Shown: positions 36,093 through 45,049 of the stretch, piece after piece | Layout of the letters: every line of letters begins with the position of its first letter | How positions within the stretch are numbered: the stretch's first letter is position 1 | Assembly (NCBI GenBank): GCA_020850945.1 | Contig: JADZDR010000074.1 | Span: 1-64,000, forward strand | From: Acidimicrobiia bacterium | GTDB lineage: Bacteria > Actinomycetota > Acidimicrobiia > UBA2766 | Direction: 5' to 3' | Length of the DNA: 64,000 nt | The notes under the pieces: model-generated | Told to the model about the DNA's origin: nothing | The model's database searches: none | The model's input: the letters and a program-made list of their open reading frames with translations, nothing else | Program-made: the position numbers and the translations under genes

Positions 36093-36556
36093 TGAGTGAC
36101 ATCTACACAGCGGACTGGTACGAGGCGGTAAGGGACGCGATCAACGCGAAGGTGGGGGAGTTGCCTGCGAAGGCCGTGCCGGAAGGGGCGTGGCATGCCG
36201 TGGTCGAGATCGTCGGCGACGGCGCCTCGCCGTACGTCGGTGCCGAGGACACGCGCCGCTTCCTCGTGCGCATCGAGAACGGCATGTGCGACTGGTACCG
36301 CGAGATCGACACGCCGAATCCCGACGTCAGCCTCGACTACCGCTTCACGGGTCCGGCGACCGTGTTCGACGAGATCGCGGCGGCGCAGCGCGACCCCGTC
36401 GACGCCGCCCTCGACGGCACGGTGAAGGTCCGGGGGGACATGCGGTTCCTCATGCGTCAAGCCGAGCTCGTGAAGGTCCTCCTCGAGGCCTACACGACGA
36501 GCGTGGACACGGAATGGCCCCAGGGCAAGCCGCCTTACAACGGCGCGGCCGGGTGA
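36092..36556 (+). CDS. SCP2-like protein of cassette 2
   Basis: Protein of 154 residues whose ATG overlaps the A2 stop (TGATG). EIVGDGASPYV, LDYRFTGPATVFDEIAAA and KVRGDMRFLMRQAE are shared with the cassette 1 protein and mark the SCP2 lipid-carrier fold. No membrane segment or signal peptide is visible. The three-residue length difference is in the loop around residues 25-35. It probably delivers a hydrophobic substrate to the two flanking flavoproteins. Confidence 0.76.
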   Translation: MSDIYTADWYEAVRDAINAKVGELPAKAVPEGAWHAVVEIVGDGASPYVGAEDTRRFLVRIENGMCDWYREIDTPNPDVSLDYRFTGPATVFDEIAAAQRDPVDAALDGTVKVRGDMRFLMRQAELVKVLLEAYTTSVDTEWPQGKPPYNGAAG

Positions 36557-36571
36557 GTGGAAGGACTCGAC

Positions 36572-38164
36572 ATGCGTGACGCCTACGACGTGATCGTCAT
36601 CGGAGCGGGCCACAACGGCCTGACCCTCGGTTCCTACCTGGCGCGGAGCGGCCTCGACGTACTGGTCCTCGAGCGCCGCCACGAGGAGGGTGGCGGTCTC
36701 TGCACGGAGGAGGTGACCCAGCCGGGCTTCCTCCACAACATCCACGCCAACTACCACACGTTCGTCGATCTCGCGCCCCCCGTCGGCGATCTAGAGGTGC
36801 GCAAGCACGGGGTCGAGTACGTGAGGCCCGAAGTGCAGATGGCGTCGATCTACGACGACGGCACCGCCCTCACGATCCACTCCGACCTCGAGAAGACGAA
36901 GGCGTCGATGGCGCGCTTCTCAGAGCGTGACGCCGAGACCTTCGGCCGTCTCCACACCGAGGCGCACGGCTACATCGACCTCCTCCTCGGCACGCTCATG
37001 TACCAGCCGCCCCTCTCCGTGAAGGAGCTCACGCGTGCCCTCGCCGCATTCGGCGTCGAGGACCGCTCCGAGTTCCTCTCCGTCAAGTTGCGCCGTGAGT
37101 CGATCAACCAGTTCCTCGATCAGCACTTCGAGAACGACAAGATCAAGGCGCACCTCGCCTTCCACGGCGCTGTCTGCTCCTACACGAACGACGTGCCAGG
37201 TCTCGCGATCGGCTATCCGCTCCTCATCGGCAAGATCGACAACTGGCATCTCTGCGTCGGCGGGTCGCATCGTCTCGCCCACGCCCTCTGGCGTGATCTC
37301 GCCCAGCACGGTGGCACGCTCGTCGCCAACGCCGGCGTGGGACGCATCCTCGTCGAGGGTGGCCGCGCCGTCGGTGTGCGGCTCGAGGACGGAACGGAGA
37401 TCGAAGCCCGCAAGGCCGTGGCCTCGACGGTCAGCGTCGAGCAGACGTTCCTCGAGTTCCTCGACGCCGAGTCCGTCGGCGAGGAGCTCACGCAACGCGT
37501 GAAGTCCGACGTGAAGCACAAGGACTGGACCCTCTTCTCGGTGCACCTCGCGATGAACCGGCTGCCCGAGTACGAGGCGGCGGCGTTCGACCCGGACGTG
37601 AACCGGGCGTGGGTGGTCAACCTCGGCTACGACTCGACACGGGCCCTCGACGCCGACTGGGCGACGATCCGCAGCGGTCAACTGCCCGAGCCCAAGCCGA
37701 ACGCCGCGGTCAACAGCCTCTACGACCCCATCGACGCGCCGGAGGGCTGCTACACGGGCCTGTTGCGCCAGTTCGCCCCGTTCTCGTTCGCCGACGGAGG
37801 TGCGGGCGCCTGGGAGCGAGCGGGCCGCTGGTATGGTCAGCGCTGCGTCGACGCGTGGACGCGCTACGCCCCGAACCTCGACGGGGGGATAATCGAGTGG
37901 GCGGTGGACACGCCGCTCGACATCACACGCAAGCTCGTGAACATGCCCCACGGTGACTGGATGATGGGTGAGATCTCACTCGACAACATGCTCGACCAGC
38001 GTCCCCTGCCGGAGCTCGGCGAGTACCGGACGCCGGTCACAGGGCTCTACATGGCGGGTTCGACCCAGCATCCGCACGGGTTCATCACATTCGGCCCCGG
38101 CTACAACGCCCTCCAGGTGATGGCCGACGACCTCGGGATAGAAAAATGGTGGCAACAGATCTGA
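36572..38164 (+). CDS. FAD-dependent oxidoreductase B2, paralogue of B1
   Basis: Flavoprotein of 530 residues from ATG 36572, with GGAAGGA as ribosome site; GTG 36557 is an in-frame alternative. GAGHNGLTLGSYLARSG near the N-terminus and GLYMAGSTQHPHGFITFGPGYNA near the end match B1 closely, and the central HLAFHGAVC-YTNDVPGLAIG block is nearly identical. Unlike B1, its 3' end overlaps a further gene (19 bp) for a membrane-anchored SCP2-like protein. Substrate and electron acceptor are unknown; no NAD-binding domain separate from the FAD domain is apparent. Confidence 0.82.
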   Translation: MRDAYDVIVIGAGHNGLTLGSYLARSGLDVLVLERRHEEGGGLCTEEVTQPGFLHNIHANYHTFVDLAPPVGDLEVRKHGVEYVRPEVQMASIYDDGTALTIHSDLEKTKASMARFSERDAETFGRLHTEAHGYIDLLLGTLMYQPPLSVKELTRALAAFGVEDRSEFLSVKLRRESINQFLDQHFENDKIKAHLAFHGAVCSYTNDVPGLAIGYPLLIGKIDNWHLCVGGSHRLAHALWRDLAQHGGTLVANAGVGRILVEGGRAVGVRLEDGTEIEARKAVASTVSVEQTFLEFLDAESVGEELTQRVKSDVKHKDWTLFSVHLAMNRLPEYEAAAFDPDVNRAWVVNLGYDSTRALDADWATIRSGQLPEPKPNAAVNSLYDPIDAPEGCYTGLLRQFAPFSFADGGAGAWERAGRWYGQRCVDAWTRYAPNLDGGIIEWAVDTPLDITRKLVNMPHGDWMMGEISLDNMLDQRPLPELGEYRTPVTGLYMAGSTQHPHGFITFGPGYNALQVMADDLGIEKWWQQI

Positions 38165-38664
38165 CAACAGGGGCCGGGCCCGCCGTCCGGCTCGAAGCGG
38201 GCGACGACGCGTCGGGCTTCGCCTGCATGATCGGCGACCTCCTGGCCGACAACCTGCGTGACTACGCGGGGCGACGCCGCGTGGCGTCGCGGGCCCGCGG
38301 CGACGTCGTCCTGACCGCGACCGACAAGACCGCCGAGATCACCCTCTCGTTCGGCCCCGACGAGATCGTCGTGCGCGAGGGCAGAGTCGCGGACAGCGCG
38401 GTGCTCGCCGGTCCGTGGGTCGAGATGGCCAAGCTCTGCAGCGGCCGCCTCAACCCGCTCAAGGCCCTCGCTTCGGGCACGATCGACGTCGACATGGGCC
38501 GCCACCCCGCCCTCGTGGCCGCGACGGGGTTCGTGCTCTCGGTGCCGCCCTCCTATTACGGGGACACCTCACGCAGACGCAACGTGACGATCGGGATCGC
38601 CGTCGCAGTCGGCGTGGGTGCGGCTGTCACCGGTGTCGTCGTCTGGCGCCGCCGGCGCGGCTGA
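38146..38664 (+). CDS. SCP2-like protein with C-terminal membrane anchor
   Basis: Protein of 172 residues starting inside the end of B2. Residues about 50-130 (GDVVLTATDKTAEITLSFGPDEIVVREG and WVEMAKLCSGRLNPLKALASGTIDV) look like a divergent SCP2 domain. Residues 145-167 (NVTIGIAVAVGVGAAVTGVVVWRRRR) are one transmembrane helix followed by arginines, a tail anchor facing the cytosol. It could hold the cassette's substrate exchange at the membrane. Cassette 1 has no such gene. The SCP2 assignment is moderate; the membrane tail is clear. Confidence 0.62.
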   Translation: MVATDLTTGAGPAVRLEAGDDASGFACMIGDLLADNLRDYAGRRRVASRARGDVVLTATDKTAEITLSFGPDEIVVREGRVADSAVLAGPWVEMAKLCSGRLNPLKALASGTIDVDMGRHPALVAATGFVLSVPPSYYGDTSRRRNVTIGIAVAVGVGAAVTGVVVWRRRRG

Positions 38665-38772
38665 GCAGCCTGGGGCGTCAAGGGAAGGTCGCCGCCTTGG
38701 GGGGTCGGTCGGTAGCCTGGGCCAGAACCGAGCGTCGGACATCCATACCGGCGCCACCCGGGGGAGAGACAC

Positions 38773-40308
38773 ATGGGGGTCTCTGGCTACGACGTGATCA
38801 TCGTCGGCTACGGTCCGGTCGGAGCCGTGGCCGCGAACCTGCTCGGGCAGGCCGGCCTCGCTGTCGCGGTCGTCGAGCGGACGGCCTCCGTGTACCACCT
38901 GCCCCGCGCATCCCACTTCGACGACGACGTGATGCGCGTCTTCCAGGCCGCCGGGCTCGCCGCCGAGATCGAGGCGATCACGGCGACGATCGAGGGGACG
39001 GACGTCATCGGTCCGGACGGGAACGTGATCCTGAGCGTGACGGACCGCGACCTGCCGGGCGTGCAGGGCTGGACGCGGGGCTACGCGTTCTGGCAGCCCG
39101 ATCTCGAGGCGGAGCTACGCAGGGGTGTGCGCCGCTTCGAGAACGTCGACGAGCTCCTCGAGCACGAGGTCGAGGCGGTGATCCAGCACGACGGCGCCCC
39201 CGTGTCGGTCCAGGTTCGCGACCTGGGCAGTGGTGCCGTCAGCCACCTCACGGCGAGCTGGGTTCTGGGATGTGACGGTGCCCGCAGCCTGTGCCGGGCC
39301 CAGGCGGGGATCGACCTCGACGATCTCGGCTTCCACGAGCTCTGGCTCGTCGTGGATGCGCTGCGCGTCCGACCGGTCGAGCTCCCACGCGTCGTGCAGC
39401 AGATCTGCAGCCCGGAGCGCCCCCGCATGTTCTTCCCCTCGGCGGGCAACCACTGCCGCTGGGAGTTCAAGATCCGCGACGGCGAGTCGCCGACGGACGT
39501 GGCGAAACCGGACCACATCGCGCGTCTCCTCGCGTCGTGGGTGGATCCCGACGACATCGAGGTGACGCGGACCGTCGTGTACGCGTTCAAGTCCCTCATC
39601 GCCCGCCAGTGGCGCGACGGCAATCTCCTGCTTCTCGGCGATGCTGCGCACCAGATGCCGCGCTTCCTCGGCCAGGGCATGTGTGCCGGCATCCGTGACG
39701 TCGCCAACGTGGCGTGGAAGCTCGCGCTCGTCGCGGCCGGGACCGCTCCCCCCTCCCTTCTCGACACGTATCAGATCGAACGCGAACCCCACGTCCGTAC
39801 CGTGACGAAGCTCTCCGTCGACTTCGGACGCTTCCTCGAGGCGGCGACGTCGGCACAGCAACGCACACCACGCGTCACCGACCTCGCCTTCCCCGGGCTC
39901 GTCGCCGGGGTCGTGCACCACGGCCCTGCTGCCGGGTCCGTGTTCCCCCAGCCGCGTGTGCACACGGCACACGGAGCCACGGTGCCCCTCGACGAGGTCC
40001 TCGGCAAGTCGTTCTCGCTCGTCTCGCACCGCGACCCGCGGGAGGCGCTGAGTCCCGCATCGGTGGCGTTCTGGGAGTCGCTCGACGCGAGCTTCGTGCA
40101 GGTGCTGCCCGCTGGTGAGCCGATCGGTGGCAACGACTGCGTGGCCCTCGAGGGTGCCGCGCCCGATCTCACCGGGCTGCTCGCAGACGACGAGGTCGTC
40201 GTCGTGCGGCCCGACCGGTACGTGTACGGGACGACGCGGGACTGGGTGACAGGGGACGGTCTCACGGCGGCAATGCGGGGCGATCTCGGTCAGGTGGGTG
40301 TCGCGTGA
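38773..40308 (+). CDS. FAD-dependent aromatic hydroxylase-type monooxygenase (MhpA-like)
   Basis: Class A flavoprotein monooxygenase of 511 residues. GYGPVG (12-17) binds ADP of FAD, GCDGARS (167-173) is the DG motif for FAD and NADPH, and GDAAHQMPRFLGQGMCAGIRD (from 290) is the FAD-ribityl motif. The order and spacing match 3-(3-hydroxyphenyl)propionate hydroxylase and related enzymes. A C-terminal thioredoxin-like extension (about 405-505) is typical of the larger members. It hydroxylates a phenolic or similar ring using NAD(P)H and oxygen. The alpha/beta hydrolase after it overlaps by 4 bp, so the two act together. Confidence 0.83.
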   Translation: MGVSGYDVIIVGYGPVGAVAANLLGQAGLAVAVVERTASVYHLPRASHFDDDVMRVFQAAGLAAEIEAITATIEGTDVIGPDGNVILSVTDRDLPGVQGWTRGYAFWQPDLEAELRRGVRRFENVDELLEHEVEAVIQHDGAPVSVQVRDLGSGAVSHLTASWVLGCDGARSLCRAQAGIDLDDLGFHELWLVVDALRVRPVELPRVVQQICSPERPRMFFPSAGNHCRWEFKIRDGESPTDVAKPDHIARLLASWVDPDDIEVTRTVVYAFKSLIARQWRDGNLLLLGDAAHQMPRFLGQGMCAGIRDVANVAWKLALVAAGTAPPSLLDTYQIEREPHVRTVTKLSVDFGRFLEAATSAQQRTPRVTDLAFPGLVAGVVHHGPAAGSVFPQPRVHTAHGATVPLDEVLGKSFSLVSHRDPREALSPASVAFWESLDASFVQVLPAGEPIGGNDCVALEGAAPDLTGLLADDEVVVVRPDRYVYGTTRDWVTGDGLTAAMRGDLGQVGVA

Positions 40309-41615
40309 CCGCCGTCGAGGAGGGACGAGTCGAGATGCCACCTGCCCCGCTGCACTCACAGCTCCCCGACCTGTCCGGCTTGTTCCGGGGCGCACAGCGG
40401 CTGCTCGCGAAGCTCCCCCCCGCCCGCATGGCGCTCGCCGTCCCCCGCACGCTGGAGTGGGCGGCGCAGTCCTGGTTGCGCCGCGGGCCGGCGTCTGTCG
40501 AGGAGGGGCCCCCGAGACCCAAGGTGTCCCTGGGTCTCGCCGCCCAGGTCGCCGTGGACGAGTCGATGCTCATGCTCGCCATGGCCCCGAGCCGCTTCCC
40601 GCATCGGGACGACTACTTGCGCGGGGGGCTCGACATCACCGACGCGTACGACTTCTACCGGGAGCGGGGCTGGCTCGACGCCCCCCTCGGCTACCACCGT
40701 GATCCGCCTCCCCTCGGGGACGACTACTGGATCCGTCCCACCCGCACTCTCACCGGCGTGGAGTACGAGCACCTCAGCTTCGAGAGCGGATACGAGCCGT
40801 ATCCCGGTGAGCCGGGAGGCGAGCGGTGGCGCCGTCTCGTGCCCAATCGCACGGCCCACGTCTGGGTGATGCGCCACGCAGACGACGAGCCGCGTCCCTG
40901 GCTCGTCTGCCTGCACGGCTTCATGATGGGGATCCCCCCCATAGATCTCCTCACGTTCCGGGCCCGCCGTCTCTTCACGGAACTGGGTGTGAACATCGCC
41001 GTGCCCGTCCTCCCTCTGCACGGGCCCCGCAAGATCGGCGTGATGGGTGGCGACGGCTTCATGACGTACGACCTCATCAACGCGGTCTACGGTCTCACGC
41101 AGTCGATCTGGGACATCCGCCGCGTGATCGGTTGGATCCGGGCCCAGGATCCCACGGCGATCGGTGTGCACGGCATCTCGCTCGGTGGGTGTGTGACGGG
41201 ACTGATCGCGGGACTCGAACCGGGACTCGACTGTGTCGTCGCCGGCGTCCCGGTCTGTGACATCCCGGACATCTTCGGCCACCACAGTCCTCGTGTGATC
41301 CGGGAGCGCTCACACGAGCACGGCATCCTCGGCCCGGCGTCCTCGCAGGTCTGCAGTGTCGTGTCCCCGCTCACCTTCGAGGCATTGCTGCCCCGTTCAC
41401 GACGATTCATCTACGCCGGGCTCGGCGACCGCATGACGACTCCCGCCCAGGCGCACAAGCTCTGGTTGCACTGGGACCAGCCGGCCATCCATTGGTATCC
41501 CGGCAACCACGCCGGCTTCCTCTGGGGGAGGGGCGTGGAGGGGTTCGTACGTCAGTCCCTCGTCACCTCGGGAATCTGCCTCGATCCGGATCGGACACCC
41601 GACACCCACGCATAG
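40305..41615 (+). CDS. alpha/beta hydrolase
   Basis: Hydrolase of 436 residues starting at GTG 40305 within the monooxygenase stop (GTGA). The core begins near residue 190 (RPWLVCLHGFMMGIPPIDLLTFRARRLF); the nucleophile elbow is GVHGISLGGCVTGLIAGL and the catalytic histidine is probably in HWYPGNHAGFLWGRG. The first 180 residues are a less conserved cap or N-terminal domain. A pairing of monooxygenase and hydrolase suggests oxidation followed by ester or C-C bond cleavage, but the sequence does not show meta-cleavage hydrolase hallmarks clearly. Confidence 0.72.
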   Translation: MTAVEEGRVEMPPAPLHSQLPDLSGLFRGAQRLLAKLPPARMALAVPRTLEWAAQSWLRRGPASVEEGPPRPKVSLGLAAQVAVDESMLMLAMAPSRFPHRDDYLRGGLDITDAYDFYRERGWLDAPLGYHRDPPPLGDDYWIRPTRTLTGVEYEHLSFESGYEPYPGEPGGERWRRLVPNRTAHVWVMRHADDEPRPWLVCLHGFMMGIPPIDLLTFRARRLFTELGVNIAVPVLPLHGPRKIGVMGGDGFMTYDLINAVYGLTQSIWDIRRVIGWIRAQDPTAIGVHGISLGGCVTGLIAGLEPGLDCVVAGVPVCDIPDIFGHHSPRVIRERSHEHGILGPASSQVCSVVSPLTFEALLPRSRRFIYAGLGDRMTTPAQAHKLWLHWDQPAIHWYPGNHAGFLWGRGVEGFVRQSLVTSGICLDPDRTPDTHA

Positions 41616-41653
41616 GCTCCGCGCGTCCCGCCCGCTCCACCGAGCCACCACCC

Positions 41654-41739
41654 TTCTTGCGCGCGAACCGCGTTCCTGCGCGCGTATCGCGTGGTGCTGA
41701 GCGCGAGTCGCGCGCAAGAGCGCGAGTCGCGCGCAAGAA
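41654..41739. repeat. 86-bp palindromic element, family R86, copy 2
   Basis: TTCTTGCGCGCGAACCGCG at the left pairs with CGCGAGTCGCGCGCAAGAA at the right (two mismatches); the central part holds another CGAGTCGCGCGCAAGAG unit. The total length is the same as copy 1 at 30734. It lies between convergent gene ends, 38 bp after the hydrolase stop and 41 bp before the end of the minus-strand gene. Confidence 0.8.
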
Positions 41740-41780
41740 CGGGGGGAAGGGGGGGAGGGGATTCCCGCCGCCGAGCTGGG

Positions 41781-42104
41781 TCAGAGCCACGGCGCGCGGG
41801 GTGCGATGAGACGTACTCCGTTGTGGATGAAGAAACTGCGCACGAAGTTGGCGCGCTCGGTGACGGTGCGACTGTCTCCGTTCCCGGTCTGGTCGCCGAA
41901 CTCGCCGATCAGCACCTCCACCTTCTTGCGCTCCTTCACGACGATCTGCCCGCGCTCCCGGTCGAGGCAGCGTTCGACGAGGTCGTCCGGCTCCGCCTCG
42001 GCGAAGGCGCAGAACTCCTCGACGACGGCGCGACGGCGGCCGATCTCGGCCTCGCCGACTCCGCTTTCCGAGAGGGCGTGGGTCCAGGCCTCCAATGCAG
42101 GCAT
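41781..42104 (-). CDS. small protein, weakly like an integrase SAM-like N-terminal domain
   Basis: Protein of 107 residues from ATG 42104 with GAGGTGACG just upstream; it starts 2 bp after the CoA ligase stop and is probably the last gene of that operon. It is helical: ETRR-like RRRAVVEEFCAFAEAEPDDLVERCL followed by SRTVTERANFVRSFFIHNGVRL recalls the core-binding domain of tyrosine recombinases, but no catalytic domain is present. The resemblance may be fortuitous, and the real function is unknown. Confidence 0.5.
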   Translation of the reverse strand: MPALEAWTHALSESGVGEAEIGRRRAVVEEFCAFAEAEPDDLVERCLDRERGQIVVKERKKVEVLIGEFGDQTGNGDSRTVTERANFVRSFFIHNGVRLIAPRAPWL

Positions 42105-42106
42105 CG

Positions 42107-43663
42107 TCACCTCTCGAGCTCGTAGCCGGCGGCGTCCCTGTCCCACGTGTCAGGTGTCACGCCCTCCTCGCGCAGACCGGCCTTCTGCACGCGGTGCGTC
42201 TCGGTCTTGGCGAGCTCGTCCACGACGCGGAGGTAGCGGGGCACCATGAAGTAGGCCATGCGCTCCTCGCACCACTGCATGATCGCGACGGGATCGAACT
42301 TTGCGTCCGGCTGCAGGACGAGTGATGCCATGACGTCGTCCTCGCCCACGTCGGCCGGGACGGCGTAGACGGCGGACTCCAGCACGGAGTCGTGTCCGTT
42401 GATGACCTTCTCGACCTCGAAGGACGAGATGTTCTCGCCGCGGCGCCGCATCGAGTCCTTCTTGCGGTCGACGAACCAGAGCCAGCCGTCCTCGTCCCGG
42501 TAGGCGAGGTCCCCCGAACGCAGCCAGCCGCCGCGGGTCTTCTCCTCGGTTGCCTCCGGGTTCTTGTAGTAGGTCACGAACGACATGTCGCCGATGGGGC
42601 GGGACACGATCTCGCCGATCTCGTCCGCGTCACATTCGGTGTCGTCGTCCCGCACGACCTTCATCTCGTTGATCGGGAGGGGCTTGCCGATCGAGCCGGG
42701 CGGGGCGTCGGTACCGGCCATCGTGAGCCCGCCTTCGACTGTGCCGTAGAACTCGAGGATCTCGACTCCGAAGCGCTGCTCGAAGGGCTCCCAGATGTCC
42801 TTGGGGCAGGCGGCGCTGACGACGATCCGCACGCTGTTGGTGGCGTCGTCGGGGCGTTCGGGCTGCTTGAAGAGGATCGGGATCATCGCCCCGAGCGCGT
42901 TGAACTGCGTGGCCCCGTATTGGCGGATCTCGTCCCAGAAACGGGACGCCGAGAAGCGCCGCCCGAGGCCGATCTTCGTGCCCATGCCGAACGCGCCCCA
43001 GATCGAGATGATGGCGGCGTTGGCGTGGAAGAGGGGGAGGCACGTGTAGTAGACGTCCTCGGCCGTGAGGCCGGCAAAGGCGCACAGGAGCGATCCGCCG
43101 AGGACCTGGCGCTGGGGGATGGTGACGCCCTTGGGCAGCCCGGTCGTGCCCGAGGTGTACATGAGCATCATGAGGTCGGAGTCCTTGACGTCTCCGTGAT
43201 CCGCGTCGACGGGATCGGCGGCCGACACCTGTGTCCAGGGGACGGTGCCCTCGACTTGGGCACCGACCACGACGACGCGCCGGACCTTGGGAAGGCGGTC
43301 GCGTACGGCCTCGAAGCGGTCGAGGAGATCCGCGTGCACGATCGCCGTGTCGGCATCGGAGTGATCGACGATGTGGACGAGCCCGTCGCCCTTGAGTGCC
43401 ACGTTCACGGGGACGACGGGGGCGCCGACGCGGGCCGCGCCGAACCAGGCGAAGAGGAACTCCGGCTGGTTCGGCATGAGGAGGGCGACGTGTGAGCCGC
43501 GTTCCACGCCCACCTCGCGCAGGCCGTTCGCGACCTGTGCCGAGCGGTCGTCCATGTCCGCGTACGTGAAGACCTCGTCCTCGAACATGAGGAACGGCTT
43601 GTCTCCGCGGGCGGATGTGGCCGTCTGCAACATGCCGCCGACGGTTCCGGGTGACGCCTCCAT
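42107..43663 (-). CDS. acyl-CoA synthetase (AMP-forming)
   Basis: Adenylate-forming ligase of 518 residues that activates a carboxylic acid with ATP and CoA. The P-loop YTSGTTGLPKG is at 169-179, the A5 region is FYGTVEGG, WLRSGDLAYRDEDGWLWFVDRKKDSMRRRGENIS carries motifs A7-A8, and the A10 lysine is K494 in THRVQKAG. The pattern is closest to the CaiC/FadD17 branch used for carnitine-type or sterol side-chain acids. It is downstream of an SCP-x-like thiolase in one operon, as in lipid side-chain degradation. Confidence 0.87.
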   Translation of the reverse strand: MEASPGTVGGMLQTATSARGDKPFLMFEDEVFTYADMDDRSAQVANGLREVGVERGSHVALLMPNQPEFLFAWFGAARVGAPVVPVNVALKGDGLVHIVDHSDADTAIVHADLLDRFEAVRDRLPKVRRVVVVGAQVEGTVPWTQVSAADPVDADHGDVKDSDLMMLMYTSGTTGLPKGVTIPQRQVLGGSLLCAFAGLTAEDVYYTCLPLFHANAAIISIWGAFGMGTKIGLGRRFSASRFWDEIRQYGATQFNALGAMIPILFKQPERPDDATNSVRIVVSAACPKDIWEPFEQRFGVEILEFYGTVEGGLTMAGTDAPPGSIGKPLPINEMKVVRDDDTECDADEIGEIVSRPIGDMSFVTYYKNPEATEEKTRGGWLRSGDLAYRDEDGWLWFVDRKKDSMRRRGENISSFEVEKVINGHDSVLESAVYAVPADVGEDDVMASLVLQPDAKFDPVAIMQWCEERMAYFMVPRYLRVVDELAKTETHRVQKAGLREEGVTPDTWDRDAAGYELER

Positions 43664-43714
43664 CGAGTCCTCCGAGTTCGCTTGTGTCGGTCCGTGCGGG
43701 GACGCGGTCTCGTC

Positions 43715-44941
43715 TCAGGCCACGAGGATGTGCACGGCCTGGGCAGCGGCGTCGTTGCCGAGGAACCCGCCCCCGTTCTGCGTGAGGCCGATGCGGGCGC
43801 CTTCGACCTGACGTGCCCCGCACTCACCGCGGAGCTGCCATCCGACCTCGCACACCTGGGCGATGCCGGATGCGCCGATCGGATGGCCTTTCGCGCAGAG
43901 TCCACCCGACGTGTTGACGGGGATGCGCCCGCCGAGTGCGGTCGCGCCTTCGTCGACGAGCTTGCCGCCGTCGCCCCGCGGGCAGAACTCGAGATCCTCG
44001 TAGGCGAGGATCTCCGCCGCGGCCGTGGCGTCGTGCACCTCGGCCACGTCGATGTCGTCCGGGCCGAGCCCCGCCATCTCGTAGGCAGCGCGGGCTGCCC
44101 GCACCTCGGCCATCTCCTCCATGGCGGAGGGGAGGCGTCCCGATTTCAGGACCGACGCCGCGATACCGGGGCCGTTGATCCCCTTGGACTTCGCGTAGTC
44201 CGCCGAGACGAGCACGATCGCCGCCGCCCCGTCACCGATCGGCGCGCACATCGGTACCGTGAGGGGCCAGGCGACCTCGCGGGCGCCGAGGACCTCCTCG
44301 AGCGTCATCTCGTTGCGGTACTGCGCTTTCGGGTTGAGGGCCCCGAAGTGGTGGCTCTTCACGCAGACCTGGGCGATCTGCTCCTGTGTCGTGCCGTATT
44401 GCTTCATGTGCCCGCGGATCGCCGCCGCGTAGATGTCCATGAACATCGACTTCGGCTTGGCCTCACCCGCCGGTGCGCCGTCCTCCTTCTTGGGGGCGGT
44501 CGCCTGCATGGCGGCGATGATGTCACGTACGAACTCGACGTCGACGGCCGCGCTGAACGCCTCGAGCGAGACCTTCTTGTCCTCGTGCGTGAGCTTCTCG
44601 ACACCGACGGCGAGCGCGACGTCGACGGCGCCGCTCTGCACCTGCATCCAGGCGAGGTTGAGGGCCGTCGAGCTCGACGCGCACGCGTTCTCGACGTTGT
44701 AGATCGGGATGCCGCCGATCTCGGACTCGCGGAGCACGACCTGGCCGCAGATCATCTCCTGGCCCGTTATGAGTCCCCCCACGGCATTGCCGACGACGGC
44801 GACCTCGACATCCTCGGGTTGGATCCCCGCATCGGTGAGAGCGCTGTCGACGGCGCCCTTGGAGAGGCCCTTCAGGCCGAGGTCGGGGAACTTGCCGAAC
44901 TCGGTCATACCGATGCCGGCGATGCGAACGAGATCAGTCAT
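43715..44941 (-). CDS. thiolase-fold protein, SCP-x/lipid-transfer (Ltp) type
   Basis: Protein of 408 residues from ATG 44941. VENACASSSTALNLAW places the nucleophile cysteine at C87; VAEVHDATAAAEILAYEDL and GGLCAKGHPIGASGIAQV carry the active-site histidines. The late segment LTQNGGGFLGNDAAA lacks the second thiolase cysteine (usual C-x-G), a feature of SCP-x/Ltp-type enzymes in sterol side-chain cleavage. It is the first gene of a minus-strand operon with the acyl-CoA synthetase, and divergent from a nitroreductase gene, with an AT-rich palindrome in the gap. Confidence 0.83.
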   Translation of the reverse strand: MTDLVRIAGIGMTEFGKFPDLGLKGLSKGAVDSALTDAGIQPEDVEVAVVGNAVGGLITGQEMICGQVVLRESEIGGIPIYNVENACASSSTALNLAWMQVQSGAVDVALAVGVEKLTHEDKKVSLEAFSAAVDVEFVRDIIAAMQATAPKKEDGAPAGEAKPKSMFMDIYAAAIRGHMKQYGTTQEQIAQVCVKSHHFGALNPKAQYRNEMTLEEVLGAREVAWPLTVPMCAPIGDGAAAIVLVSADYAKSKGINGPGIAASVLKSGRLPSAMEEMAEVRAARAAYEMAGLGPDDIDVAEVHDATAAAEILAYEDLEFCPRGDGGKLVDEGATALGGRIPVNTSGGLCAKGHPIGASGIAQVCEVGWQLRGECGARQVEGARIGLTQNGGGFLGNDAAAQAVHILVA

Positions 44942-44967
44942 GACGCCCCTTGCTTCCCGAAACCTCA

Positions 44968-44983
44968 GATAATAACGTTTATC
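44968..44983. promoter_or_regulatory. AT-rich operator in the divergent thiolase/nitroreductase promoter
   Basis: GATAATAACGTTTATC: outer arms GATAA and TTATC with six bases between, the same layout as the site at 34435. It lies 26 bp upstream of the thiolase start and 66 bp before the nitroreductase start, so one site could control both operons. The left half ATAATAACG also occurs at 57171. Confidence 0.6.
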
Positions 44984-45049
44984 ATATTCTGTGTCGCCTC
45001 GGAAAGCCCGCAGGCGGGCAGGCACGAACCCGCTGAAAGGACGGTCCGC

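Noticed and set aside
41781-42104. Phage or integron integrase fragment
   Set aside because: Only a helical pattern resembles the core-binding domain. There is no catalytic Arg-His-Arg-Tyr domain, and the gene fits the CoA ligase operon, so it was kept as a hypothetical protein.
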